Source: Phorcus lineatus
Lineage: Eukaryota; Mollusca; Gastropoda; Trochida; Trochidae
Reading direction: 5' to 3'
Assembly (NCBI GenBank): GCA_921293015.1
Contig: OV121088.1
Coordinates: 15,599,645-15,663,644, forward strand
DNA: 64,000 bases
Each line of letters starts with the position of its first letter. The stretch's first letter is position 1. Both the position numbers and the translations under genes were made by a program. A model generated the notes under the pieces. It worked only from the letters and a program-made list of their open reading frames with translations, made no database searches and was not told the origin of the DNA. Shown in pieces: positions 35,521 through 51,758 of the stretch.

Positions 35521-36338
35521 GCAAGTTTCTTCACTCTCAACACTTAAAGCTGCTTTGAAGTAGAATCGATTAACTTCCCAGGAAATTCGATATAATAAGT
35601 GTATTTCAATCGTGTACGCTTATCACCATGTACTATAAGGACAGGAAGGTCATTTAAAGTACATATCATGTATTTATGATAAAAGTCAGGAATACTATCT
35701 AAAATCTTCACATTTTTAGTTTAAAAAATGCCGCTGTAAGTTCTAATGAGAACTCAAGAGAGAAGGCTTGGTGTATTATGTAACCTTGACAAAGTATTTG
35801 TGTGTTGTTTATCTATAACAGAGAGCCAACGACAATGGACAACATGCCAAAGAAACACGTCATTGTTTGGTTGAATATGACTTCCTACCAATATTATATT
35901 AGTTGGTAAAATTTCGTGAACTAAACGTGAACTAAAAATGTATATAATGTATATATCTAGATGTAATGACGGATGTTTTTCATTGTAACGAATGAATTTG
36001 GAATAGGAAAATGTCCCCAGTCAAACCAGCAAAATATAACAAGACAATTGTATATTGATTACAATTTAATCCATCAAATAATAAACAAAGTGTTTAAGAT
36101 TACAATATCAAGCTAATACAAGTTCTAATACAATATCAAGTGAGTCACACTAATTAGCTAACTAAATATATTCACCAGTCCTTATGAATCACACAGTTGA
36201 TGAATGTAGAAAAACAGTCAGTGGGTCTTGATAGGAGATAGATGAATCCGGCTTATAAAGATATCCAAAAACAGTGGCACGGCAGATGATCGCAAAGTTG
36301 ATTGTAAAAAGCAAGATGAGTAAGAGTTCTAATGCCAG

Positions 36339-38882
<2,544 letters not shown>

Positions 38883-38886
38883 TTAA

Positions 38887-39143
38887 AGGGTCATTCATCT
38901 CATTAAACAATTCGGTGATTGGTAGTCGTATTAAGTATCAAGCAAAACCACTGGCGTCCACCTTTGTGTGAACACCTTTTAATCATTTGAGGTAGGGAAA
39001 TTCATTTACATCGCTTGAATTAAAATGAAATATTTGTTTTAAAACTGCTTGTTTGATTAAAAAACATTGTACTTCAATTGGTAATATTTATTTTCATTTC
39101 CTTGACATCACATTGTTTGTCTCGAAATTGTGCCACTGTCCCT
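38887..39143 (+). mobile_element. TTAA-type MITE, copy A
   Basis: 257 bp between TTAA (38883-38886) and TTAA (39144-39147). Ends AGGGTCATTC and, inverted, AGGGACAGTGGCAC. The interior shares ACCACTGGCGTCCAC, AATCATTTGAGGTAGGGAAA and an A-rich second half with copies B and C. Confidence 0.75.
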
Positions 39144-40836
39144 TTAAATACGTCACCATTTCTTAGTAAAATACTTTACAGTCAAAACGTTTCGATTATT
39201 TTGTAACGATATAAAAGGGACTGATATTTGGTATGCTAGGATAAATTTTCCCAGATCAAATTAGAAAATAGAAATTTCATTATTCTGCAATAAAATATTA
39301 TATAAAACATTGTCGATAAATGTTTGGTCACGAATTACAATATCTTTTAACATTATGATATACCTTGCGTTATGTACCAAAAAATATTTTGAAATGACAA
39401 CTTTAGTAGATAAAAAAGTAACTTGAGCTTTTGGATTTTAGGCCCAGTGTTCCATAAAGCCTTTCCACATGTGTCACTGCAGAACTACATGTATGAATAC
39501 AATCTTTAAATATGCCATAAGAGTAATTTTATTTTTTAATCCCTAAAAAATCGTAACTTTTGTTACGAATGTTAAAATGTTTGGAAATTTTAACCCCCAA
39601 ATCATCGTACCTCATGAATGTTACAACCTTTAACACTTACTTGTATTGAGGCTTTCTAGTCTATTGCATCCATTGAAATGGAAACAATTTCTATTCAAAG
39701 GAGCGGATTCTTTGTCATGAATAAAACTAAGCATCTATTTTTCAATCGAAACATATGAACCAACAAAGGTCTAATCGACAATGCTTGTATGCTTGATCAG
39801 TATTGTCAATGGTAACATAATCTCCATAAATGACATTAGGTTGTACAAAAAAGAGTTCAAATACACAGTCAGTTGACCATGACATTAGCAGGTACATGGA
39901 ATAGGATCAGCGGGCCGTCATACTTAGCAAGACGTGGATCAATCTTATTGGAATCGAGCATTGATTATTGGCAAGGATGGTGTGTCAAGATATTATCGAC
40001 CTCTCAGATCAATAATTCATTTATTCCCAATTTGCAAAATATTTGTAAAAAAAATGTTTCTTGTTTTCTTAGATATTTTTTTTTATCTAATAGCCTTACA
40101 ACGTAAACATGTTTATTTATTTGATACATCTTACATCTCCATAAAAAAGTTTATTTTAAATCAATAACAATTTGCGATTATTTTTTAAGATATGTGACAA
40201 GTGATCGTTCGATTCTACCACTGAAACAGAGTAAACATTATCAAACAAAGTAAATTCTTAAATGGTAACATCTTACAAAATAATATAGAAACATATAAGA
40301 TTGTGCTTCGTTTATTTTCCTTTTTCAAACCCGAAATAATACAACTGAGATTAATGCAGTTGTCATTAAACGCACTAACTCACCTCAATATATCGGAAAC
40401 ATTAATATTAATCACTCGTTATTGTTAATAACCGGCAGATGGGTAATCTACCGTATGCATTATTTCTCAGATATGTACCTATGAAGGTTGTGAAGTTAAT
40501 TTAAAGGACTGCAAGTATCTAATGCAATGTATTGTGTAGCATGAAGGACAATGTTCAAACGGTGCAGACAGCTTTAAAACAAAAGAGACCGTAGGTGTGG
40601 CTAATACAACATGCTTATACTTATACAGTTTATAAGAAACAGATTAAGTTACAGATATATTTAAATAAGAAAAATATTTCATCGGCTGTCCTCGGTTAAT
40701 CATAGGTATAGTCGAAAGCTGCCCATCTACGGTTTTTCTCATTCCATTGTGAATTCTTCCGCGTTAACTTTCTCATTATTGATGCAATCTTATTTCGATA
40801 AATAATAACTTTTTAGCATTTTGTTGGCGATGTATA

Positions 40837-41439
40837 CATCTGCATGCCAAAAGTTTGTTCACATACATGTACCTGAATATACTAGTGCAAATGTCATGTA
40901 TTTTGAGATGCCTTTGAGGTATCGTAGCGTTGCAAAAAAGAAACGTATAACATTGAATTTTCAATACACCTATGCAGATCCATTCTTCTTTAAGGCAAAT
41001 GTTTATCGTATCCTACAATTACCCGTAACAGTTTTGGCAGGTCATTGAAGTGACCAGGGGTCAAAATTCCGAAAACACTAATTTTTATTTTTTTCCATAA
41101 AATCCTTAATAAAAATTAGTCACGTTTGTTCCTTAGCACAAAGTCAATGTGTATATGTTGTTTTTAATCTCAAAGAGTCGATATGGAACATTTTATTCCA
41201 AGTTTAACGAAATCGAAATTTCGAAAATATGACCCCCTCTGTCTAGATCAATATGCCACAATTTTGCACGAGTGACCAGATAATGCCAACATGAGTTCAA
41301 GAATTTTCACACATGGACAGTGGATGATCCATAATCAGTCTTGCTGCAGTTATTCTATTGACTTTGAAACGAAACACAAATTACATGATATTTGCACTAC
41401 GATTCAGTGGTGAGTGAACAAACTTTAGGCATGCAGCTG
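40837..41439 (-). mobile_element. TA-flanked MITE (Tc1/mariner-like), copy 1
   Basis: 603 bp with long terminal inverted repeats. The left begins CATCTGCATGCCAAAAGTTT and the right end, inverted, CAGCTGCATGCCTAAAGTTT, both flanked by TA. The repeats extend inward to a TGTGCAAATATCATG-like block. Its interior (CCAGGGGTCAAAATTCC) is inverted relative to copy 2 (TTGACCCCTGG). No transposase. TA duplication and CAG ends fit the Tc1/mariner group (inference). Confidence 0.8.
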
Positions 41440-41814
41440 TATATTACCTATATTTCAATCATACACTGTATTTGAGAGATCACAACAAACGCAATTAAAT
41501 CTTCATTCCAAATATTATGAGATAACATGCTTAACAATGTCGTAAACATATGAGTATATAAGCTGAACAATATCGTAGGCATGTAAGATTACATGGTTAA
41601 CAATACCGTAGGCTTATGTACAGCACATAAATTCATGTGATTGAATATAAACAGTGCTCAGAGCTTTGGAAATGCAAAGTCATCAAACAATCGAAGTTGA
41701 TAAGTGCAATCGACCAAAGTTTGTTACCTTTTGGCCGAGGTGAAGTTGAATGTCTATAATGGCTTTATCTGTTTTCAATTTAGTCGTGAGAAAAACGAAG
41801 CTGGAGACCTGGGC

Positions 41815-42025
41815 CTCTTTTTACAAAGCACAAAGGTGATCTTAAATCACTAAGGTAACATTAGTGCAATGTTAAAGAATGGGAGGCACGATAAATCTTA
41901 GCAAAGGTTACTTTGTGTAAGCGGCCTGGGACCGTCTTTTAGATGATCTTAATTCACTAAGATAACTTTAGATCAATCTTAACAATGGGAGTTAAGGTTG
42001 AATTAAGTAAAGGCTACTATATCGG
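41815..42025. repeat. Tandem pair of about 105-bp degenerate units
   Basis: Two adjacent copies share CCTGGG, GATCTTAAATCACTAAGGTAAC and GGGAG motifs (about 41815-41920 and 41921-42025). The second is diverged. Confidence 0.65.
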
Positions 42026-42915
42026 AGGAGGCTCTGTTCTTACACATGCTTTGACCATACTTTATTGTCTTAAAAAAATAGAAGTATTGTGACAGCAATC
42101 GCTACCACGTGAGAGAAAAATTTTGGAATATAATTATAACGTAAAAACATAAGGTTATTAAAGTTTCGTTCTTATTCAAGCCTTTATAAACTACAATCTA
42201 CAATCAAGTAATCTGAAATGGAAGGTTTTTTACTGAAAATCAGCAGAACATAATCCTACCAGCAAGTGGAGAGATCGTTAAGCAACTTTTTCCTAAGGGA
42301 ACATTAATCAAGTGTTTCCAAAGAATAATAGAGCATGAACGCTTTGAGAAACCTCGAATCTTTCACCAAAAATATTTCAGCTCTGATCCCTTCCAACAAA
42401 TCAATACGTTCAGCATGAATTCGGTTTAAACATCTGAAGTGGAATCAATGGTTCTAATTGATTTGAACCATTTATCGTGGTTACTTACATGCTAAACTCG
42501 TAAGTGACATTAAAAGCCAGAACTCAGCAGGACACAAAAACAATCATTTTAACCATTTCCTGACGGGATAACAATATTTTATCGATAATGTATCATAGAT
42601 ATGGACACGCTTCACGTTGTGTTTATGATTTCAATAGGCGTGATTAAACCAACTCTGTACTTTTAAGGAACGGTTCTGTGTTATTCAAACCAAAATTGCC
42701 ATGTACGCATCTTGAACATGATCGATTTGTATATGAAATACATTAAAAATACATTGATATGGGGATTAATATAATCATCTAGATCACTGGCCAAATCTCT
42801 TTCATTATCAGCTCCCTTAGAATAATAAACTATGACATTCGAAAACTCTTTCATTAAACTTTGTGTATTGGACACATCTAGTTCAAGTTTTATATTAATG
42901 CACTTAATGAATGTA

Positions 42916-43381
42916 CAGCTGCAAACCCAATAGTTGTTCACTTACCGCTGTATCTAAGGTGCAAAAATCATGTAATTGAGATCTAGTTTGGACGAAATAT
43001 AAAAACAGAAATCAGAAAGAATCATCAACTGTTTATGTATGTTCACGTATTTTGGTATCGTCTTTTAACTTAAAATAGACAGATGCGATTAATGTTTCAA
43101 AATTCCAATTTCCTGAAATTTCCATTAAAATATTCGACATTGACTCTTGAAAAAATATCAGCAAAATAATATTGACTTAATGTATAGGACGAATCATAAC
43201 TTGCGTTTAAAGCTGTTGATCACGTATGAATGAAAATTTAGAGAAATTAGTGTTTACAAAATTTTGACTCCGGGTTACTTCAACGACCTGCTACGGTTAT
43301 CTGTTATCAAAGGTATCCTAAATTACATGACATTTGCACTGGGATACAAAGGTATGTGCTCAAACGTTTGGTATGCCCTTT
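42916..43381 (+). mobile_element. TA-flanked MITE (Tc1/mariner-like), copy 3, shortened
   Basis: 466 bp. Left end CAGCTGCAAACCCAATAGTT and the AAATTACATGACATTTGCAC block near the right end match the family at 40.8 and 60.6 kb. The interior shares AAAATTCCAATTTCCTGAAA with copy 2. Shorter by about 140 bp; TA on both sides. Confidence 0.72.
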
Positions 43382-44433
43382 TACACATGTGCTTATATAT
43401 CTTACACTTTCTTGAACCAACCAAAGTGTACCGTTACCTGCTGAATTGCAACTTCTCCCGCATGGCAAGACTCGCGATAGCCTCGAGTCTCTGTTTTTAT
43501 AAGCGTTGTGCTATTTCTTAAATGTTTTTGTAGCATTTGTGAAGCCCTGATAGTGTAAGAACATGGGCTGAATGATTAAATGTTTATCTTCAAGGTTGTA
43601 TTGATTAAAGTAAAGTAATGATGAATTGCGTGGGATGTGGTATAAACAAACAATCAAATTTCTCAACCGAAATATTATACTTAATACAGTCACTGCACCA
43701 TCTGGAGAATAGACCTTTAGTCTACAAATAAAAGAAACAATGTAATGATCATCATTCGTTAGTTTCATTCGCAACGTTACATTTAAAATAGCCATTCAAT
43801 TATTTTAGCCCTTCAGCAGTACTCTGTGTAATGTTAAAAACTAATAATAGATATTTGTAGGGGTAGTACCAGAGCAAAAAGGTTTGGGTTTTTTTAATAA
43901 TCACAAATGAAAGAAATATGAAAAACTGATATTGTTTTTTTATGAATCCTGCATTGAATAAAACGGTCTGCCTTCAGCATCACAACAGTTTTGTTAAAGT
44001 TTGCTTATTTGAGAAAGAACATTGAAAATTGCTGATAAAATTATTATCCGGACAGGGAGAGGTTTGAAATTTAAAAAGTGAATAACAAAAATAAATATCA
44101 AAACGGCAAACATCTTACAGATCCATTACAAGAAATATTAGTTAAGTTGTTGATTGAGCTTTAACGTGTATTGATTCCAGTGACGAATCACATATTTGAG
44201 ACACTTTCACTTGCCGCATTATAAATGAAAAACGATTTAGTTAATGTTCAGTTTTGTGTAAATACTTTGGCATGATGATCAATAAAACAAACTGAAATCT
44301 GACCTTTGTAAAGCATTAAACAAATTTTGTAAAGGTACGAATCAACAATCATTTGATCAGTAAAAGAGAAACTAAAGACTACTAAAAACAAACCAGGCCA
44401 AATATCGACAATTCTTAATCGTTTATGTTTAAA

Positions 44434-44766
44434 GGGACAGTAGAACGTTTTTTGTAAGATTTATTCCTTTTCAATTTCCAAAAAACATTAGTCTTTGCCA
44501 AATGTATTTACTTCAGAGCGTCACAACATCTCATTACCCAACACGATCATCAGTATTTGTAAAGGAAATGATCGAGTACCAAACAGAAACTAACGGCGGT
44601 CACTTTAGGTTAAACACCTTTAAATCATTTGAGGTAGGGAAATGGCTAAGACATATAGCCTTACCAATCATTTAGTTTGCTCTTAAACTGCTTCTTTTAT
44701 TTAAAGAGCATTTATTTTAATTTTCGTGAGGTCACTTCATTTATTAAAAAAATATTATTACCCCTT
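44434..44766 (+). mobile_element. TTAA-type MITE, copy B
   Basis: Starts after TTAA (44430-44433) with AGGGACAGTAGAACGTTTTT. The interior shares AATCATTTGAGGTAGGGAAA with copy A. The right end (ATTACCCCTTTTATG) is degenerate, so its edge is approximate. Confidence 0.65.
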
Positions 44767-44889
44767 TTATGTAAACTTTTGAATAGTAGAAAGAGAGAAA
44801 AAACAAAACTTTCGTGAATGTAATGAATCAACGAGAGAGATCTCAGCACATTTTGTAACAATGAGCTCACGAGACAGATTCCTGAATTC

Positions 44890-45260
44890 AAATTACTGGA
44901 GAAGAAATATCAGATGTCAGACCTTAACCTAAATAAATCTCCAGGCATAGGTTACTTTCTACCCGAATTCTAACCATTTTTTATATTTGATGTTACCTAT
45001 ATCTTTATGTAATTTCTTCAACTTGATATTGGAAAGGGGCTTATATTCTCAAACGTGGTAAAAAATATTTTATTATAATTCCCTTCCACATGCAAGGAGA
45101 GCTGAAAAACATTGAGAACTATATAATACTTTTTATAGTAAAACTATTAAAAGGATTTTTTTTATCAAAGAACATGCATGTGAGCACAAGAAAAGTGGCT
45201 TTATGGCTAGATCGAGAAGATAAAAGGAAACTTTTGATGAAGTGAAACGTACCATTCATG
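44890..45260 (+). pseudogene. Decayed LINE RT fragment
   Basis: Translated pieces DLNLNKSPGIGYFLPEF (about 44926-44975) and, further on, LDIGKGLIFSNVVKN and HKKSGFMARS resemble the N-terminal RT block of L1/Tx1-type LINEs (N-K-S-P-G followed by a G-x-L-x-x-S segment and a GF-x-x-R-S motif). Many stops and shifts. No ends identified. Confidence 0.45.
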
Positions 45261-45299
45261 AGAAATACAACTTTCAAAGCTTACCATATCATGAACTCT

Positions 45300-46190
45300 T
45301 ATTTGGATTAGGTGCGCACTTTCGCAACTCTCTTTGGATCCGCCGGTGTAAAATACCTTAAAGAATGTTATGATGTGCATCCCTCTAAAGATATATTCTC
45401 GTATCTATTAAATTTGGTCGTAATCCAGTTGCTGAAGTGTTTACATACAGCAGTTTAAATTCACAAAAAAGAAATAACTGTGAGACACATGACAACATAT
45501 ATCTTTAACCTCTCATCTTCAATAATTTCTATAATGAGTTGTATTATTTTGCATCATTGATACAAATGTTCTATTGACTGTTGGTTTTATAGTATTGAAA
45601 AAATATTGATATTTGATTGAACAATGATCAAAAAATAAATAAACAACCTTGTATTCACGGACATCTGGTCCTCATTAAGACAAATTTGTTAAAGGGATGG
45701 AGTAACAAAAGTTTATAAATTACTTATTCTTAATTCTCTGTGTATCCAGAACCTAATGTGCATATATTAGTTCTAGTCTGTTCTATTAGTGCAGCTCTTA
45801 AAGGTTTGCTGAAACCAGACGAGAACAGGCTATATATTACGTTAAGAAGCAATACATAGAGTTATTTCCTCAGGTACAGATTTCTAAGTAAACGATTATG
45901 TTGGCTTCTTTGTTGTATTTTTGAGTCATTGCTCATAATGTGTAATATGTCTTTAATGTGTTGACACTTTACAGCTGAAGCATGTAACTAGTGAAATATT
46001 TCTGTTGCTCTTCGCACATTTGCTCGAAACTCTCTTACCCAATGTTTTAACTCTAGATCTGTCGTAAGGATTTCCGTAGCAGCAAGGAAGCTTTGAGGAA
46101 TGAGGCCCTCAACAACTTTATTTGAAATAAAGAAACAAAATGTTTCACTCATGGTCTTACGTCTGCATTACATAGCATTACCAACTGCTC
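45300..46190. other. Non-coding stretch
   Basis: No supported gene or repeat; perhaps further decayed LINE sequence to about 45420. Confidence 0.4.
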
Positions 46191-46218
46191 GCTTTACCTT
46201 CTAATGCATGTGCGTAGA

Positions 46219-47215
<997 letters not shown>

Positions 47216-48916
47216 AAAGAGTACAAAAGGTTTATCAAAGACATGATGGTAGGGAGAATTGTGCGGGGGGTTGGGGGGTGTTCGGGGGGTGTTCCTATAT
47301 TTTTACACTACTGGAAAGGTCGGAATCACGGTATCTTACCATACTTCAAACTATATATTGATTCATATATTGATATATCAAATAATTTCTTTGGGTAACG
47401 CCATTTTCAAATCAGCGAGTTAATGATTGATGACAATTCGATAGGACTCTTAATCCTGACTTAATACTTGATTTTCGTAAAGCACAGGTGCCTTAACAAC
47501 TGCAGGCCTTTTGTTTACCGGCTTGTGTATCGAAATGCAGGTAAAAAGGATTTTCTATTCAGGTAAAGAACAGCTGAAATAATTCAACTGCTCTGAAAAA
47601 ATAACCTTTTGTCTTTTTAAAAAATAATCGTTATACTACTTATCGTAAGTTTGTCACATATGTAATTGCAGTTTTCGAACGTAGACAAAAGGATTCATTT
47701 GACCAAATTCAGCATTGGCTGATTTTGGAATCAAATTTTCCACATCGACGTAAAAAGATAATGTATACGTTTACCAGTAAATTGAAGGCTCGTGTTACTT
47801 TCTTTAAAGAAAATTGTAAATTACAAATAAAAATGAGATATCGAAGGATTGACCCATCATCACTTGAAAAAAGCTGTCTAAACTGTTTTAGTAATCTGGG
47901 AGGTATGAACTACGATTATTTTACAGTAAAATTCATTTCTACTGCTATATAGTGGATACTAAATACCATTTAATACTATTTTTATTAAACGAGTTATTGA
48001 TTCAGTACAAACCGAACGAATCATTAATGAGTAAATTAGTAAATTGAAAGAAGTTTATTATGCTGTTTATTACTCGTAAACATAGATAAAGCATAATTGT
48101 CGACAAGGTGCCGAAACTATCATTTCCGCGTCTTGGCTGCCATTGTGACGGTGGCGCGAGTATTGTGACGTCACAACTAAACACTACAGGGACTTCATAG
48201 AAGAGGGGGAATTACACTAGTTCAATATTGCCTTATGAATATTACACTGCAGTATCTTACACGGGCGAGTAATAAAAGAAAGACACGATAGTATCGATCT
48301 CGTTTCAGCTGAAATTGAAACATTTCGTGAAGTTGTCATTGCCAGATATTTTGGATTTCACCGTTCATATATCATACGTCTTGCAATGCAATACGCTCGA
48401 AATACTGACTACAAAAACCCTATTAAATCAGGCAGAACTAGCAAAATCAGACAATACTCAGATCAAAAACGCCGCTACGCAAGTGGGATAGGTCCTGTCT
48501 TATTTCAAGATTGAATATTGTTGCAAATTTACAAATCAATACAAATCAATGATGTTGTAACAAGTTCAAGGCAAACAGTTTACACGGTTGAGGAATTCTT
48601 TGTTTGTTTCAAAGAATGAAAACTATAATGTACTTTGTAAGTTTAATTGATATGCGTTTTGTTATAAATGAACATGCTTCATCGCGCAGGATACATCAAC
48701 CTATCACCGTAAGATGTTTTTGCGTAATAGAGACGGTAACATTCGACTAGGCAGGCCCAACAAATATGCTTGAAATATCCGTATATCAAGAAACCAAGAT
48801 TTTATTTTTTTTAAGGATGATCTTAGGATTTAGGTTAAAGTCAAATTATCAACTAACTATCCCTTTAAAAAAATACTTCAATTTCAATTTACAAGTATAT
48901 ATGTTAAGAATTGTTT
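47216..48916. other. Non-coding stretch
   Basis: A G-rich patch (about 47262-47296) and one CRE palindrome (48166-48173) near a GC-richer patch. No supported gene. Confidence 0.45.
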
Positions 48917-48980
48917 GGTATCGAACCCGTGATATACATACTCTGAAAAGATAAATCCGGTGCTCAACTACTTTACTACA
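48917..48980 (-). repeat. tRNA-like Pol III promoter pair (possible SINE head)
   Basis: On the minus strand an A-box-like TAGTTGAGCACCGG (48970-48957) is followed by the B-box GGGTTCGATACC (ending at 48917). The T-stem does not pair beyond two bases, so it is not a functional tRNA. Confidence 0.35.
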
Positions 48981-49815
48981 TGTATAGAGGTTTGGCTGAA
49001 AGACCCGTTATCACCAAGGGCTATTTTTGGTTGTTCGACATTTTACGGTCGCTTCTGTACATATTCTATTTTCGCGTTGTAAGATAAATCAATAAACTAG
49101 CAGTTAGTAAAATAGACAAAGCATCACCCGTTTGCATTATCTAGAATACAGGATGTTTGACCTTTGACCTACGGTTTCTTCCCATGAATAAATAACCTTT
49201 GTTTTATCCTTAACTTATGATTTATTTTCCAACGGGCAAATCTTTTTGTTTCTTAACAACGTCCGCTGGACTGTTTGGGTTTTTCTCCTATGACTGTAAG
49301 CTGTATTAGCAACCTCAAGGGCCACTAATAGGCGTTCGCCCTGTCAACGAGGTACTCCATAAAGTCTGTACAGATAATTTTGATGATCACAACCCTGCCA
49401 TTAGGCTTTTCTTTATAGAAATGTTCCTAGAATGTTAAAAAGATATCAAGTATCAAATTCCTTAGTTCACATCTCACATTTCTTTGTTCCATTAATAAAT
49501 TGTAGGCTTCGCCCATCTCCATACGTATAGCCAATTACTGTTCATATCAACAACATTCACTTAAATCCTTTTGTAACTGAATATGAAATTTAAATTTTTT
49601 ATTACGACGATATGATTGATTCATAACACAATAAAGGAAAACATCTATTCTATTAAATTCAACATATCGATAAAATTAGTGTCCTTATGTAAACTTTGAT
49701 GCATTGTTTTTATCTTGCCTATAAGCAATCCTGAAATGGACAGTAATAGTATAGATACGCGCAATCATTGTATCTTGTTGGTTTCCATTCCGGAAATATA
49801 TAAAACCTGAATGCC
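48981..49815. other. Non-coding stretch
   Basis: Nothing supported. Confidence 0.4.
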
Positions 49816-50148
49816 AAATGGATTCCAGTAGGAAACCAAGTTACTCAGTTTCAGTGGATGGATACCAAGTTGATGCCAGACTACTCAAACATAAATGCTC
49901 TCATAAAACTAAATAATTTGTCAATCTATTCATTTAGTTAAAAACAAGATTGGAAACCAACATGAAACTTAACGTTATGGTTTCATGTTAGTTTCCATTC
50001 AATGAAATCATCATTTTCACTTTCCAGAAATGGAAACCAACTGGATACTTATGACCATATATGGATATATACAAATCAAAACTCAAAAATGGATTGTAGC
50101 TGGAAACCAAGTTACTTAGTTACAGTGAATGGATACCAACTGGATACC
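49816..50148. repeat. Dispersed direct repeats with GGAAACCAAGT cores
   Basis: A 61-bp stretch at 49816-49877 recurs at 50087-50148 (AAATGGATT, GGAAACCAAGTTACT, GGATACCAA). Between them lie further GGAAACCAA and GTTTCCATT copies in both orientations, suggesting a decayed complex satellite. The core resembles the unit of the 14.5-kb minisatellite (GGAAACCAAGTT). Confidence 0.7.
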
Positions 50149-51661
50149 CCAATTACCCACTTTCCTGGTAGTTTCCAGGATTCAGGAAACCAAGTCATTT
50201 CTGTAGTGAATGTTGTTACACAGAGCCCATGACCAACATTTCCATTGTTTTCAAGATTAACCGACGGATTGATAAAATGAATTCAAGAACCTTGCATTGG
50301 GGAAGTAAGTCATTATGAGGGGTGACAGAAGGTGACCATGGAGGTGTGAAGAGAAGTCGTCTTAAACCAGACATGTGGCATCGCAACAGTGTTGAATTTT
50401 GTGTCCTAAGACACTGGTTAAGTCAACTCAATTGTTTTTTTCTGATGGCACAATCCCAGAACTTGTTCTCACCATACAAACACAAGAACACAAATGTTCG
50501 TCTATGGCCAATGGAATGGATTATGTGCTAATGCATTCGAATCATTTCTCTGTTCCTGATATCTCAGAAGATTAAGATATTTCAAAGGGTTTAAGTTCCC
50601 TTTCTGAGCGAATCTTTCTCCTATCGCCTGTCAATCGAGTGGAAACCTTTTGTTACACCTCAATGAAGCGTCATTTTCACTTAAAATCTATACCTTACGA
50701 TAGGAAACTTTATCTCAGGACAAATAAGCAAACAATTTGACCGGGAATTTGAGGCACGGTTTCAGTTTAAAGGATTGACTAAATATATCAGGAAGTTTTA
50801 GTCATGCGATGACTGTTGAGTCTTTGGCAGTGTTTAGTACACCACATGTAAGGAATACAATGTAGTCACAGCGTTTTATCGATCAATTGCAGGTCCAACA
50901 GTTCTCGTTTGAGGATTAAAGTAAACCTCTTTGAAAATCTCCATTGGGAATCATTTCCTTATATCCACCACTGATATAAATTGTATAACTTAAGCTGATA
51001 TAGAACTCATTTCACCGTTGAGTAAACTCAGCGTTAAACACATGAAAGGTATTAAACCATATATTGAACATGTTTATCGATTCTAAACGTTGACAGACAT
51101 ACGTTCAATACGTTCAACATGAAATAACACAATATTTTTTTAGATTTCCAACCCTAGAATTAAGCCTATATTTTTAACCATGCAGGTCACGATTCTCTAA
51201 TTTGAACCCATTTAATTTCAAGACCAGTTAGATAAAAGCAAAATCAAAGTCATGCCATGCCATTCTGTTTCAAGTAGTTTGTAATTAAAGTCAATTCATT
51301 AAATATATTTTCAATAAACATGATCAGGAGACAATTTTTGTTTATAGGAATAAAATAGTTCGAAATTATTAAAAGATAATTGATGACATATGATTGGATG
51401 GCGATAGGCCTGATTGGCAATGGATAAAAGGATATTGATCTGTAAACCACGCGGTTATGCGCACGCCATGCAAGAAAGTAGCTTATGTTTGATCATACCT
51501 AACTTCAGCTGAAGAGAATCGTTTCCACTTTATGCTATCATTTGATCATCGGCGTTTCGGGATACTAGTTTGTGTTATCATTTGACCACGAGCGTTTTGC
51601 TATACACGGTTTCTCTCTCTAACGAAATAGGGAGTAGTTAAGTTGACATTCTTCATTGTTG
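50149..51661. other. Non-coding stretch
   Basis: No supported gene; could contain the promoter of the exon at 51662. Confidence 0.4.
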
Positions 51662-51758
51662 ATGAAAATGGAGGAAAAAAGTAGTTTGCTTTCGGGATTA
51701 CTTTTCCTCTATTGTGTTGGAATTTGTTTAACAAATACAATTGATATACCACAAAGAG
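51662..51758 (+). CDS. Candidate signal-peptide first exon of a secreted or membrane protein
   Basis: ATG (with a second in-frame ATG two codons later) opens a 32-codon frame with a charged N-terminus (MKMEEKSS), a hydrophobic core (LLSGLLFLYCVGICL) and a polar tail, ending at a consensus donor AGAG/GTGAGT in phase 1. This is the layout of a signal-peptide exon. No transposon similarity is seen, making it the best host-gene candidate. Later exons were not found: the open segment at 52712-52936 begins after an acceptor-like CCCCCACAG but is in the wrong phase. Confidence 0.45.

Noticed and set aside
43264..43521. 85-codon frame in the 43-kb region
   Set aside because: It lies largely in a MITE copy and its flank; Cys/Tyr-rich composition without a domain.
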